Source: CALFML01 sp044222245 (GTDB lineage: Bacteria > Myxococcota_A > Polyangia > Palsa-1104 > JAEUJZ01). Taken from it: a DNA stretch of 64,000 bases. How positions within the stretch are numbered: the first letter of the stretch is position 1; the number at the start of each line of letters is the position of its first letter. The notes under the pieces are model-generated. The model was not told the DNA's origin and did no database searches. It saw only the letters and a program-made list of their open reading frames with translations. A program made the translations under genes and the position numbers. The stretch lies in the NCBI GenBank assembly GCA_044222245.1, contig JBGANQ010000047.1, positions 6,398 to 70,397 on the forward strand. Reading direction: 5' to 3'. Shown here piece after piece: positions 1 to 8,392 of the stretch.

Positions 1-81
1 GCGGGTCCGTTTGCTGGTCGGTTCACTGGCTCCACGCTCGGCACGGGGAGGGTCGCGGCAGCTCCCAGGCAATCAGCTGCG

Positions 82-1311
82 ATGCCTGTAGCGGGCGCGG
101 CGCGGCGCGCGACGCTGTCGGGGCAGCTGCTGCTTGGTACGGTCCTTTTGGCCCTTGCCGGCGGCGGCAGCGCCTGGGCGCAAGGCAAGGCCGCGGCAGC
201 TCCCGCGGCCCCCGCGGTCCCCGCGGCCAAGGGGGAGCCGGCCAAGGCCAAGGATGCCGGCGGCGCCTTGCCCGATGCTTTCGCCAACGTCCCGGCGGCC
301 CCGACGGCCAAGGTCGCGGCGCCGGCCTCGTTCGACGAGCTGCTCAAGGACGCGGTGCCGGTCAGGGACCTGGCGACCCTCATCGAGCCGCTGTACGCCA
401 AGTGCGACGACGGCGACGCGCTCATCCGGCGGCAGTGCGAGGGGACGCGCGGCTACCTCCTTGACTACCTGAAGTCGCACACCTTCGTCGCCGACTCCGA
501 TGTCCAGCCTGAGACGACGCCCTACGACACGGTGGCCAAGCAGGTCGATATGGAGGTCGCCGGCTGCGTCGCCTGCAAGTACCCGCCGACCGTCGCCGGC
601 GAGCCGCGCTACGTCACCACCCGGCCACCGCAGCGGATCGCCGAGGGGCGCGCCATCGTGCAGCTGGTCGCCAGCCATGAGATCTCGCTGCCCGACCGCA
701 CCGGCGCCGATCGCTTCGTCGAGCGGGTGGTGCCGCGGCTGCGCGTCCAGCATGTGTTCCGCTTCGGCAGCCCCTACGGCGAGGCGGCTCCCGTCAAGAC
801 CGCCAGCGTCGCTGGCAAGGCCCCCGCGGCGCCGCTGGCCCCAGCGGTCGCGACCAAGGGCGTGCAGATCGTGCCGCTTGGGCACCGCGTCTTTGACCGC
901 TGCACCGGCCAGATCGCGGCGGCCTCGCCCGAGCAGGCGATGCCGGTGCGGGTGACCCCCGACCGCAGCTGCCCGCCCAAGGGCAGCGAGGAGCTGTCGC
1001 AGGCCGAGCTCAAGCGCGCCGAGGAGTTCGCGGCCCTGCCCGAGCGCCTGCTGCCGCACCAGATCGATCAGGTGCTGGCCCCCATCCAGGCCAAGATCCA
1101 CGAGTGCTACGTCGAGTTCGGCGAGCCGAGCGGCACCGCCAAGGTCGCGGTCACCATCGGCGGCGCCGGCAAGCTGACGGCGATCTCGCTGGCGGCGCCG
1201 TTTGACAAGGCCGACATCGGCGTGTGCATGCGCTCGCAGCTCAAGACCGCGGTGTTCCCCAAGTTCCGCGGCGGCGCGATGAACGTCGACTACGTCTACC
1301 AGGTGAACTGA
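82..1311 (+). CDS. Exported AgmX/PglI-like C-terminal domain protein
   Basis: A 409-residue protein with a cleavable signal peptide (hydrophobic LLLGTVLLALAGGGSAWA, about residues 17-34) followed by an Ala/Pro/Lys-rich linker, so it probably acts in the periplasm or outer membrane. The middle part has a CVAC pair near residue 160. The last 85 or so residues (HQIDQVLAPIQAKIHECYVEFG, then GTAKVAVTIGGAGK and the FPKFRGG end) resemble the TonB-like C-terminal domain of AgmX/PglI proteins, which in Myxococcota are tied to gliding and envelope functions; that assignment is by eye. No function can be stated for the middle. The ATG at 82 lies directly before the signal peptide. The modB-like gene follows within about 10 bases, so the genes may be co-transcribed, although nothing here suggests a role in molybdate uptake. 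Confidence 0.72.
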   Translation: MPVAGAARRATLSGQLLLGTVLLALAGGGSAWAQGKAAAAPAAPAVPAAKGEPAKAKDAGGALPDAFANVPAAPTAKVAAPASFDELLKDAVPVRDLATLIEPLYAKCDDGDALIRRQCEGTRGYLLDYLKSHTFVADSDVQPETTPYDTVAKQVDMEVAGCVACKYPPTVAGEPRYVTTRPPQRIAEGRAIVQLVASHEISLPDRTGADRFVERVVPRLRVQHVFRFGSPYGEAAPVKTASVAGKAPAAPLAPAVATKGVQIVPLGHRVFDRCTGQIAAASPEQAMPVRVTPDRSCPPKGSEELSQAELKRAEEFAALPERLLPHQIDQVLAPIQAKIHECYVEFGEPSGTAKVAVTIGGAGKLTAISLAAPFDKADIGVCMRSQLKTAVFPKFRGGAMNVDYVYQVN

Positions 1312-1319
1312 GCGCCGCG

Positions 1320-2006
1320 TTGGCGCCGCTCTGGCATCCGCTCGCCCTGTCGCTGGTGGTGGCGCTGCTGGCCACCGGCTTGTCGAGCGGGCTCGGCATC
1401 GCGCTGGCGGCGCTGCTGGCCCGTCGGCGGTTTATCGGGCGCGAGCTCGTCGATGCCGCGCTGTCGCTGCCGCTGGTGCTGCCGCCGACGGTGCTCGGCT
1501 ACTACCTGCTGGTGCTGCTCGGCCGCCACAGCGCGCTCGGCCGCGCCTTCGAGGCGGTGACCGGCACGCCGCTCACCTTCACGCCCACCGGCGCCGTGGT
1601 CGCGGCGATGGTGCACGCGCTGCCGGCGATCGCCAAGTCGACGCGCGCCGCCCTGCAGGAGGTCGATCCGCTGCTGCTGCGCGCCGCCGCCTCGCTCGGC
1701 GCCGGCGAGCTGCGAACGCTGTGGACGGTGTCGCTGCCGGTGTGCTGGCGCCAGATCCTGGCCGCGGTGATGCTGGCGTTCACGCGCGCGCTCGGCGACT
1801 TTGGCGTGACGCTGATGGTGGCCGGGGACATCCCCGGCTACACGCAGACTGCGGCGCTGGCCATCTACGACGCGGTGCAGGCGGGGCGGGAGCGCGACGC
1901 GCTCTTTTTGATCGTCATCCTGTCGGCGATCTCGCTGGCCATCGTGTACGCGGTAAACCGGCTGGCGGCGGGTCGCCCGGCGGCCGACGTCGGCCAGGGC
2001 GAGTGA
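1320..2006 (+). CDS. modB: Molybdate-type ABC transporter permease ModB
   Basis: An integral inner-membrane permease of the ModB/CysU type that forms the channel of a molybdate (or tungstate) ABC importer. Hydrophobic segments start at LALSLVVALLATGLSSG. The SLPLVLPPTVLGYYLL stretch is typical of ModB, and the cytoplasmic EAA loop reads RAAASLGAGELRTLWTVSLP, where the ATPase docks. The TTG at 1320 is chosen because it sits just after the upstream stop and right before the first membrane segment; an in-frame ATG at 1224 would need an 88-base overlap and an Arg-rich tail. ModC starts 3 bases after the stop, so the two form an operon. No ModA-like binding protein is visible. Specificity for molybdate is from family resemblance only. 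Confidence 0.85.
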   Translation: MAPLWHPLALSLVVALLATGLSSGLGIALAALLARRRFIGRELVDAALSLPLVLPPTVLGYYLLVLLGRHSALGRAFEAVTGTPLTFTPTGAVVAAMVHALPAIAKSTRAALQEVDPLLLRAAASLGAGELRTLWTVSLPVCWRQILAAVMLAFTRALGDFGVTLMVAGDIPGYTQTAALAIYDAVQAGRERDALFLIVILSAISLAIVYAVNRLAAGRPAADVGQGE

Positions 2007-2009
2007 GCG

Positions 2010-2729
2010 ATGGGCGCGCCTGACGCCGCTCCTTCTGAAAGCCCGCTGCTCGAGGTCGCGGCGATGGTGCGCCGGCCGGCCGCGGCGGCCCTGTGGATCC
2101 GCATCACCGCGCCGCCCGGCGTCACCGTGCTCCTGGGTCCCTCGGGCTCTGGCAAGAGCACGACGCTCGATGTCATCGCCGGGCACCTCCTCCCCGAGCA
2201 CGGGCAGGTGACGCTCGGCGGCCAGCCGCTGCTGCGCCGCGCGCCCGGGGAGCCGGCCACGGTCAATCAGCCGCCGCAGCGCCGCCGCATCGGCTACGTC
2301 TTGCAGAGCCAGGCGCTGTTCCCCCACCTGACGGTGCAGCAGAACCTGGCCTTCGGGCTGTTCGCGCAGCCGCGCGCCGCGCGCCGGGTCGCCGAGCTGG
2401 CGGCGCGGCTGGAGCTCGAGCCGCTGCTCCACCGGCGACCCGGCGAGCTGTCGGGCGGCCAGCGCCAGCGGGTGGCGCTCGGGCGGGCGCTGGCCCCGGC
2501 GCCGCGGGCGCTGCTGCTGGACGAGCCGCTGTCCGCCGTCGATCTGGGGCAGCGCCGCGAGCTGCTGGGCCGCCTGCGCGAGCTTCTATCAGAGCTCGCC
2601 ATCCCGGTCATCTACGTCACCCACAGCCAAGAGGAGCTGCGCTTCTGGGACTGCCCGGCGATCGAGCTGCGCCTGCGCCCCGGCCCACCCGGCAGCGAGC
2701 CCGTGATCGAGACCGTGAGCGCTCCCTGA
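2010..2729 (+). CDS. modC: Molybdate-type ABC transporter ATPase ModC
   Basis: The ATP-hydrolysing subunit of the importer with ModB. All ABC signatures are present: Walker A GPSGSGKST at residues 43-51, a Q-loop around SQALFPHLTVQQN, signature LSGGQRQR at 147-154, Walker B LLLDEP at 168-173 and the switch histidine in YVTHSQEEL (residue 205). The protein is only 239 residues. Classical ModC proteins run to about 350 because of a C-terminal TOBE (molybdate-sensing) domain, which is absent here; the chain ends in a short Pro-rich tail. It may therefore lack substrate feedback, as in other short ModC proteins. The start ATG is 3 bases after the modB stop, which supports translational coupling. 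Confidence 0.86.
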   Translation: MGAPDAAPSESPLLEVAAMVRRPAAAALWIRITAPPGVTVLLGPSGSGKSTTLDVIAGHLLPEHGQVTLGGQPLLRRAPGEPATVNQPPQRRRIGYVLQSQALFPHLTVQQNLAFGLFAQPRAARRVAELAARLELEPLLHRRPGELSGGQRQRVALGRALAPAPRALLLDEPLSAVDLGQRRELLGRLRELLSELAIPVIYVTHSQEELRFWDCPAIELRLRPGPPGSEPVIETVSAP

Positions 2730-2766
2730 GCGGTGCCCGGTCTCCGCCCGAGGGGTCGGCCAGGGC

Positions 2767-3396
2767 CTACTTCTTGGGCGGGCTCGCCGCGGGCGGCGCG
2801 GCGGGCGGCGGCGCCTCGGGTACGACCAGCAGCCGCAGCAGCGGCGTCACCGGCAGCCGGCCCGACTGCAGGGCGGTGGTCGGCTCGGCGTCGCGCTGGA
2901 AGACCTGGGGGGACTCGTTCTTGCTCGCCCACAGCCGGGCGGCGCCCCCGTCGGGCCGAGGCACCGAGATGCCGACCCACAGCGGGCCGCTCTGCACCCC
3001 GATTCCGGGCAGCGGCTCGGACAGCCACTTGCCGTCGCGACCGCCCGAGGTGAAGGTGGCGTCGTAGCTGCGCTCGACCGCCCCGAGGCGCGCCCCGGGA
3101 CGGCCGGTCGCCTCGTCGTGGCGGTAGACGACCAGCCGCAGCTCGCCCGGCTGCGCCAAGAGCAGCCGGAGCCGCCGCGGCGAGTAGGCGGGCAGGTTGG
3201 GCTCGAACTTGATCAGCCACTCGAAGTCGGCGGCGGCCAGGATCGGTCGCTCGGTCGGCTGGCCGTCGTCGTAGGCGAGCTCGAGCTCGGTCTCCAGCAC
3301 CGTCGCCCGGGTCGACTTGAGACCGCCGCTGCAGGCGACCCCCGTGGTCAAAAGGACGACCCCCAGGATTTGCAACAGAGGGCTCACAGTGCGCAT
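2767..3396 (-). CDS. Putative lipoprotein of unknown function
   Basis: A 209-residue protein starting at the ATG at 3396, preceded by a good AAGGAGAG Shine-Dalgarno. It begins MRTVSPLLQILGVVLLTTGVACSGG: a signal sequence with a lipobox (GVAC), which predicts a lipid-anchored protein. The rest is soluble and beta-rich in appearance, with blocks such as LRLLLAQPGELRLVVYRHDE and GPLWVGISVPRPDGG that suggest a beta-sandwich, and ends in a Pro/Ala tail. No family is recognised. Its start overlaps the end of the upstream acetyltransferase gene by 13 bases, so the two are translationally coupled, but the functional link is unknown. It converges on modC. Confidence 0.68.
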   Translation of the reverse strand: MRTVSPLLQILGVVLLTTGVACSGGLKSTRATVLETELELAYDDGQPTERPILAAADFEWLIKFEPNLPAYSPRRLRLLLAQPGELRLVVYRHDEATGRPGARLGAVERSYDATFTSGGRDGKWLSEPLPGIGVQSGPLWVGISVPRPDGGAARLWASKNESPQVFQRDAEPTTALQSGRLPVTPLLRLLVVPEAPPPAAPPAASPPKK

Positions 3397-3950
3397 AGAA
3401 TCTCTCCTTCGCGGCGATAGCCGGCGCCGCAGGCGGTGCAGCGCGGCGCGGCCGGCTCGCCGCGCAGGCGCTCGCCGCAGCGGCACATCCAGCCGGCGAG
3501 CTGCGCCGGCACCCCGAGCCACAGCTGGAAGTCGCCCACCGAGCGGGTGACCACGGCACCGGCGCCGATGAAGGCGTAGCGGCCGATGTCATGGCCGCAC
3601 ACCACCGTCGAGTTGGCGCCCAGGGTGGCGCCGCAGCCGACGTGGGTCTTTTTGTACTCGCTCTTGCGCGAGACGGCGGCGCGCGGGTTTACGACGTTGG
3701 TAAACACCGCGCTTGGCCCGACGAAGACCTGGTCCGCAAGCACGACTCCATCGTAGATCGAAACGTTGTTCTGGACACGCACGCCGTCGCCGAGCACGGC
3801 GGTCGGGGCGACGTAGACGTTCTGCCCGAGCACGCAGCCGCGGCCGATGCGGGCGCCGGCGGCGACGTGGCAGAAGTGCCAGATGCGGGTGTCATCGCCG
3901 ACCTCGGCCCCGTCGTCTACGTATGCGGACTCGTGTTTAAAAAAGCGCAT
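3384..3950 (-). CDS. WbpD/WlbB-type hexapeptide-repeat N-acetyltransferase with C-terminal zinc ribbon
   Basis: A left-handed beta-helix acyltransferase. The opening HESAYVDDGAEVGDDTRIWHFCHV and the run of hexapeptide turns (ARIGRGCVLGQNV, GVRVQNNVSIYDGV, GPSAVFTNVVNPRA) match the WbpD/WlbB group, which acetylates the 3-amino group of UDP-2-acetamido-3-amino-2,3-dideoxy-glucuronate for O-antigen sugars. The last 40 residues add a cysteine cluster (CRCGERL then CTACG) that looks like a small zinc ribbon, a variant seen in some members. No other O-antigen genes are adjacent, so substrate and pathway are inferred from family alone. The upstream phosphotransferase ends 12 bases away on the same strand. 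Confidence 0.82.
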   Translation of the reverse strand: MRFFKHESAYVDDGAEVGDDTRIWHFCHVAAGARIGRGCVLGQNVYVAPTAVLGDGVRVQNNVSIYDGVVLADQVFVGPSAVFTNVVNPRAAVSRKSEYKKTHVGCGATLGANSTVVCGHDIGRYAFIGAGAVVTRSVGDFQLWLGVPAQLAGWMCRCGERLRGEPAAPRCTACGAGYRREGEILCAL

Positions 3951-3962
3951 GCTCGGGTCTTA

Positions 3963-5153
3963 TCATAACGGCTGGGCGGCCCGGGAAGCAGGCGCCGCGA
4001 ACAGGCGGGCGACCACGGCGGCGGCGGCGGCGCGCTGGTCAGAGAGGCTGCGCGCGAGGCTGAGCTGGCCGCGGGCGCGGACCAAGTTATGGGCGGCGCG
4101 ACTTTCGAAACGGGTCGGATCCCAGCCGAAGTAGCTCTGGTTGACCACGTCGGCGGCGAAGCGCGCGGCCAGCTGCAGCGCGACCCGCAGGGTGCCGGGG
4201 ACGAGCAGCGCTTGCTCCTCGGCGGTGACGAACGCCGCGCCGTGCACCGCGTAGCCGCTGACGGCAGCGGTGAAGCGCTCCAGGTCGAAACGGCCCGCGG
4301 GGTTATTCTCGTCGTCGGGGTTGCACCACGAGCGCAGCGCGTCCCCGAGCTCCAGCCCGAGCGGCAGGTAAGCCAGGGTGTCGAGGTCGACCAGGCAGTG
4401 TCCGCGCGGGGCCGCTGCGGCGTCGGGCAGGAACAGCAGGTTGGAGATCTTCAGGTCGCCGTGGCAGAGCCGCTGCGGCCCGGCGAAGTCGAGCGGCAGC
4501 TCGGCCGCGCGCTCGAGGATCTCGGCGGCGAGCGGCAGGAAGTCGGCGGGGAGGTCCTCCACCGTGGGGGCCTTGGCGACGGCGGCGCGCAGGGTGGCGA
4601 GGTGGCGCCCGAGGTCGTGGGCGCCCGGCCGGGTAAAATAGAAGCGGTGCTGCAGCTTGAGCAGGCTGCGGTGAAAGCGGGCGACCAGCTGTCCCGCCTC
4701 GTAGGCCAGCGGCGGATCGACCTTGGCGAACGCCACCCCGGGCATGAGCGTCATCAGCCGCCACACCCCACCCGGCCCGAGGTCGACCGCCGGCGCGCCC
4801 TCGCGGGTCGGGTAGAGCAGCGGCGTCGGCATGCCCCGCGCGTGCAGGTGCTCGGTGACGGCGGCGATGTCCTTATTGACCGCCAGCCCGAACAGGGGGT
4901 TTACCCGCTGCAGCACCGCGCGCACCGGCGGCTCCTGCCCGAGCGCCGCGGTGTCGACGAGGAAGGTGTGGTTGATGAGCCCCCCGCCGAGCGGGCTTAC
5001 AAGCGCGGCCGGCACCTGCGCATCGGCCAGCCCGGCGAGCAGCGGCGCGGTGCCGGTCCCTGCGGCGGGCGGCTGTGCGGGCAGGGGCGCGAGGCGATCG
5101 TAGTGGCGCAGCGCGGCCAGGGCAGCGGGGCGCAGCTCGGGGGGCATCGTCAT
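3963..5153 (-). CDS. Phosphotransferase of the APH/choline kinase fold (N-acetylhexosamine kinase-like)
   Basis: A soluble small-molecule kinase of the aminoglycoside-phosphotransferase fold. The catalytic loop LCHGDLKISNLLF supplies the HGD aspartate and the asparagine, and the metal-binding aspartate is in LVDLDTLAY. The N-terminal QRVNPLFG region resembles bacterial N-acetylhexosamine 1-kinases (NahK type), in which sugar-1-phosphates are made for UDP-sugar salvage. That fits the neighbouring sugar-nucleotide acetyltransferase, but the substrate is a guess. The ATG at 5153 is preferred because GAGGAA lies just upstream; a second ATG at 5147 is equally spaced. A longer reading to 5222 would run through a tandem ATGAGGC repeat and is unlikely. 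Confidence 0.78.
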   Translation of the reverse strand: MTMPPELRPAALAALRHYDRLAPLPAQPPAAGTGTAPLLAGLADAQVPAALVSPLGGGLINHTFLVDTAALGQEPPVRAVLQRVNPLFGLAVNKDIAAVTEHLHARGMPTPLLYPTREGAPAVDLGPGGVWRLMTLMPGVAFAKVDPPLAYEAGQLVARFHRSLLKLQHRFYFTRPGAHDLGRHLATLRAAVAKAPTVEDLPADFLPLAAEILERAAELPLDFAGPQRLCHGDLKISNLLFLPDAAAAPRGHCLVDLDTLAYLPLGLELGDALRSWCNPDDENNPAGRFDLERFTAAVSGYAVHGAAFVTAEEQALLVPGTLRVALQLAARFAADVVNQSYFGWDPTRFESRAAHNLVRARGQLSLARSLSDQRAAAAAVVARLFAAPASRAAQPL

Positions 5154-5206
5154 GCAGTTCCTCGGCGAAAATACGGCATTTTTTCGCGGCTCGGCAGTCA
5201 TCATAC

Positions 5207-5234
5207 ATGAGGCATGAGGCATGAGGCATGAGGC
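5207..5234. repeat. Tandem heptanucleotide repeat, ATGAGGC x4
   Basis: Four perfect back-to-back copies of the 7-mer ATGAGGC in the short spacer between the divergent phosphotransferase and aspartokinase genes. The period is not a multiple of three. Each copy carries an ATG and, on the other strand, a CAT. Slipped-strand change in copy number would alter promoter spacing for both genes. Confidence 0.9.
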
Positions 5235-5332
5235 ACAAGGCCCCGCGCCGGGTCGCTGCCGCGCGGGCGCGGGCGGCGGGCGGGGCGCTCGGGGCGGGCA
5301 ATTTCTTGCGGGGAACCTGCTGCTCCTCGAAA

Positions 5333-6637
5333 ATGGCCGGCGTGACGCACTCCGGGTCCAATCCCCATAACGGCCTGTGGCCCGAGCCTGCCGCCGAGCC
5401 GGGTCCCAAGATCATCGTCCAGAAGTACGGCGGCAGCTCGGTCGCCGACCCCCAGCGCCTCAAGATCGTCGCCGAGCGGGTGGCCAGCACAGTGCGCGCC
5501 GGCTACCGGGTGGTCGTCGTGGTGTCCGCCATGGGCAAGACCACCGACGAGCTGTACGCGCTGGCGCGGGCCATCGCGAGCGCGCCGCCGCGGCGCGAGC
5601 TCGACATGCTGCTGTCGAGCGGCGAGCGCATCGCCATGGCCCTTTTAGCGATGGCGCTGCACGAGCTCGGCCTGGACGCGATCAGCTTCACCGGCTCGCA
5701 GTCGGGCATCCTGACCAACGATCGCCACTCGGGGGCGCGCATCATCGAGGTGCGGCCGATCCGCATCCAGGACGAGCTGGCGCGCGACCGGGTGGTGATC
5801 GTCGCCGGCTTCCAGGGCATGAGCTACAAGCGCGAGGTGACCACCCTCGGGCGCGGCGGCTCGGACACCACCGCGGTGGCGCTGGCGGCGGCGCTCGGGG
5901 CCGACAGCTGCGAGATCTACTCGGACGTCGATGGCGTGTACTCGGCGGATCCACGCCTGGTGCCCGAGGCGCACCACCTGCCGGCGCTGTCCTACCTGGA
6001 GATGCAGGAGCTCGCCGACCACGGGGCCAAGGTGCTCAACGCCCAGGCGGTGCAGTGGGCGCAGCAGGCGGGCATCGTCATCCACGCCCGGCAGACCGTC
6101 GGCTCGGCGCGCGAGACGCGCATCGGCCCCGCCGCGCCCGCCAGCTCTCCGGCGGCGCCGCTCGGGCGCGAGGCGCTGGGCCGGGCGGTGGCGGCCACTG
6201 CCTGCGTGCTCGAGGTAGAGACGGCGCGCCACGCGGCCGAGGCGCTGCAGGTCCTGGGCGCCCACGCGGTGCCGCTGCGCTACCTTGAGATGCGCGAGCT
6301 GCCGGGCGGCGAGACGGCGCTGAGCGCGTCGGTTCTGACCGACGACGTGCCCGACTGGACGCGCACCCTGGCGGCGCTGACCACGGCGACGCAAGGGGCA
6401 GTCACGGTCAGCGCCGCCGCGGGCACGGTTACTGGGGTCGGTCCCGGCCTGGGCAGCGATCCGGCGCTGCTCTTTAGCCTGCGCGCCGAGCTGCAGCGCG
6501 CCGGCCTGCAGCCGCGGCGGCTGACCACCAGCCCGCTGCGGGTGACCTTCTGGGTGCCGACCAGCGAAGTCCTGGCTGCGACCAGGCTCCTGCATAAACT
6601 GCTGTGCCAGCCGAGCCCCTCCCACCGTCCGGGCTGA
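5333..6637 (+). CDS. lysC: Aspartate kinase
   Basis: Catalyses ATP-dependent phosphorylation of aspartate, the first step towards lysine/diaminopimelate, threonine and methionine. The signature KYGGSSVAD lies about 28 residues after the chosen ATG. Further conserved blocks are VVSAMGKTTDEL, SSGERI, the SFTGSQSGILT substrate loop, TLGRGGSDTTAVALAAAL and the EIYSDVDGVYSADPRLV nucleotide loop. Two C-terminal ACT-like regions follow and are rather divergent (TATQGAVTVSAAAG, SLRAELQRAGLQ), so allosteric behaviour cannot be predicted. The ATG at 5333 is chosen because upstream in-frame sequence is Arg/Ala-rich and non-conserved; no strong Shine-Dalgarno is visible. The next gene starts inside the last 34 bases. 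Confidence 0.93.
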   Translation: MAGVTHSGSNPHNGLWPEPAAEPGPKIIVQKYGGSSVADPQRLKIVAERVASTVRAGYRVVVVVSAMGKTTDELYALARAIASAPPRRELDMLLSSGERIAMALLAMALHELGLDAISFTGSQSGILTNDRHSGARIIEVRPIRIQDELARDRVVIVAGFQGMSYKREVTTLGRGGSDTTAVALAAALGADSCEIYSDVDGVYSADPRLVPEAHHLPALSYLEMQELADHGAKVLNAQAVQWAQQAGIVIHARQTVGSARETRIGPAAPASSPAAPLGREALGRAVAATACVLEVETARHAAEALQVLGAHAVPLRYLEMRELPGGETALSASVLTDDVPDWTRTLAALTTATQGAVTVSAAAGTVTGVGPGLGSDPALLFSLRAELQRAGLQPRRLTTSPLRVTFWVPTSEVLAATRLLHKLLCQPSPSHRPG

Positions 6638-8229
6638 GCGGCCACAGCGGCGCCAAGCAGCGAGCGGCGAGAGCCGGGCGGGCCTGGCCGCTGCTGGTCG
6701 CGCTGCCGGTGCTGCCGCACCTTGGCGGCCTGTGGCTTTCGCGCGACCTGCGGGCGCACGTATATGCGCAGCTGGGCCTATGGCTGCTCGCGGGGGCGCT
6801 CTGGCTGCTGGCGCTGTGGGCGCTGCGGCAGGCGGCGCCGCTCGCCTTGGGGACGCCGGCCGAGCGACGCGCGCTGGGGCTAGTGTGGGCGGTGGCGCTG
6901 CTCCTGCGGGTGCCGGCGCTGCTGCTGCCGGTCGGCCACTCGGACGACGTGTACCGCTACCTGTGGGATGGCGCGGTGCAGCAGGCGGGGCACAGCCCGT
7001 ACGCCGGTCCCCCCGACTCCCCCGAGTATGCCGACGTGCGAGCGGCCCGGCCCGAGCTGCCGGCGCGCATCAACCACCGCGAGCTGCCCACGGTCTACCC
7101 GCCGGTAGCGCAGCTGCTGTTCCGCCTGCCGGCGGCGCTGGCCGACGGCGCGTGGGAGCTTGGCGCGGTGCTGCGGCGGTGGAAGCTGGTGGTGGTGGCG
7201 GCGGATCTGCTGGTGCTGGCGCTGCTCGGCGGCCTGTGCCGCGGCGCCGGCCGCGAGCGGCGGTGGACGATGGTCTGGGGCGCGGCACCGCTGCCGGCGG
7301 TGGAGCTGGCCTATAACGGTCACCTGGAGAGCCTGGGCGTGCTGCCCCTATTGCTGGCGCTGCGCCTGTGGCAGCGCGCCGGCTGGGGGCTGCCGGACGT
7401 CGGCGAGCAGGGCCAGCGGCGGCTGCGCGCTCTAGGCCGGGCGGTGCTGATCGGCGCCTTGGGCGGACTGGCGGTGCTGGTCAAGCCGGTCGCCGGGGTG
7501 CTCCTGCCCGCCGCGCTGCGCCTGCCGCGGCGGACGCTGCTGGCGATGGCGCTGGGGGCGCTGCTGGCGATGATGCTGGCCGGGCTGCCCTACGGCCGCC
7601 GCGGCGCGCTGCCGCCGAGCCTGGGCGAGTACGGCCGCCGCTGGCGCAGCAACGAAGGCGCCTTCGCCGTGCTGCAGGTCGTCACCGAGGGGGCGGTGCG
7701 CCTGGTCTACTGGCCGCCCTACTACAAGCCGTGGCGCCTGCCCACGCTGGCGCGCGCGGTGACCGGACGGCCGCGCGACACCGTCTGGCCCGATGAGCTG
7801 GCCGGCGCCCTGGCGCGCGGCGCGGTGCTGCTGGCGCTCGGCTGGCTCGCCTGGCAGGGGCTGCGGCGCCGGCTCGCTCCGCCCCAGCTGGCGCTCGGGC
7901 TGCTGCTGGGTTATCAGCTGCTCACCCCGGTGCTGCATCCCTGGTACGAGCTGTGGCCGCTGGCGCTGAGCGTGCTGTGGCTGCGCCTGCTGCCGCCGAT
8001 CGCCCTGATGGCGGCTCTGGCGCCGCTGGCCTACCTGCCGCTGCCCGGCTACTTCGCCGGCCTCGGCTTCCACGAGGCGGTCTGGCCGCGCCTTATGCAG
8101 CACGGAGCCGGCTGGCTGGCGCTGCTGGTGGCGCTGCGCCGGATGCCCCAGCTACTTGGCCCCAAGGCGCCGAGCGCCCCGCTGCCAGCGAACGTGGAGC
8201 CTGGCGTCCCGGGCGGCGATTGTTGCTGA
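6604..8229 (+). CDS. Polytopic GT-C-type glycosyltransferase (polyprenyl-phosphate sugar dependent)
   Basis: A 541-residue inner-membrane protein with about 11-13 hydrophobic segments. The periplasmic loop after the second or third segment carries SDDVYRYLWDGAVQQAG followed by SPYAGPPDSPEY. An acidic DD near YRYLWDG and an NPY/SPY-PP motif are characteristic of GT-C lipid-linked-sugar transferases (DUF2029/mannosyltransferase-like groups). A later EYGRRWRSNEG segment and VLHPWYELWP near the C-terminus are also typical. The likely role is transfer of a sugar from a polyprenyl carrier onto an envelope glycan or protein. It starts with GTG at 6604 and overlaps the lysC stop by 34 bases, so it is probably coupled to lysC without an obvious metabolic link. 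Confidence 0.78.
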   Translation: MPAEPLPPSGLSGHSGAKQRAARAGRAWPLLVALPVLPHLGGLWLSRDLRAHVYAQLGLWLLAGALWLLALWALRQAAPLALGTPAERRALGLVWAVALLLRVPALLLPVGHSDDVYRYLWDGAVQQAGHSPYAGPPDSPEYADVRAARPELPARINHRELPTVYPPVAQLLFRLPAALADGAWELGAVLRRWKLVVVAADLLVLALLGGLCRGAGRERRWTMVWGAAPLPAVELAYNGHLESLGVLPLLLALRLWQRAGWGLPDVGEQGQRRLRALGRAVLIGALGGLAVLVKPVAGVLLPAALRLPRRTLLAMALGALLAMMLAGLPYGRRGALPPSLGEYGRRWRSNEGAFAVLQVVTEGAVRLVYWPPYYKPWRLPTLARAVTGRPRDTVWPDELAGALARGAVLLALGWLAWQGLRRRLAPPQLALGLLLGYQLLTPVLHPWYELWPLALSVLWLRLLPPIALMAALAPLAYLPLPGYFAGLGFHEAVWPRLMQHGAGWLALLVALRRMPQLLGPKAPSAPLPANVEPGVPGGDCC

Positions 8230-8348
8230 GCGCTCTGCTGGCCAGCGTCGGTGGCGCAAGTCCCGGGGCCCTGCGAACTTATGCCCGGCGCCGCGGTGGT
8301 CACGAGCTCGCGGGCGCTGGATTAAGCGGCCGCCACCGCAGGAGTCAA

Positions 8349-8376
8349 TTGACGCGCCCCCTCGACGCGATACACT
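8349..8376 (+). promoter_or_regulatory. Sigma-70-like promoter, nearly leaderless
   Basis: TTGACG (8349-8354) and TACACT (8371-8376) are separated by 16 bases. The downstream GTG start is at 8393, so the transcript would have a leader of only about ten bases. No Shine-Dalgarno is visible before that GTG, which agrees with near-leaderless initiation. Confidence 0.45.
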
Positions 8377-8392
8377 ACCGCCCACAAACGCT

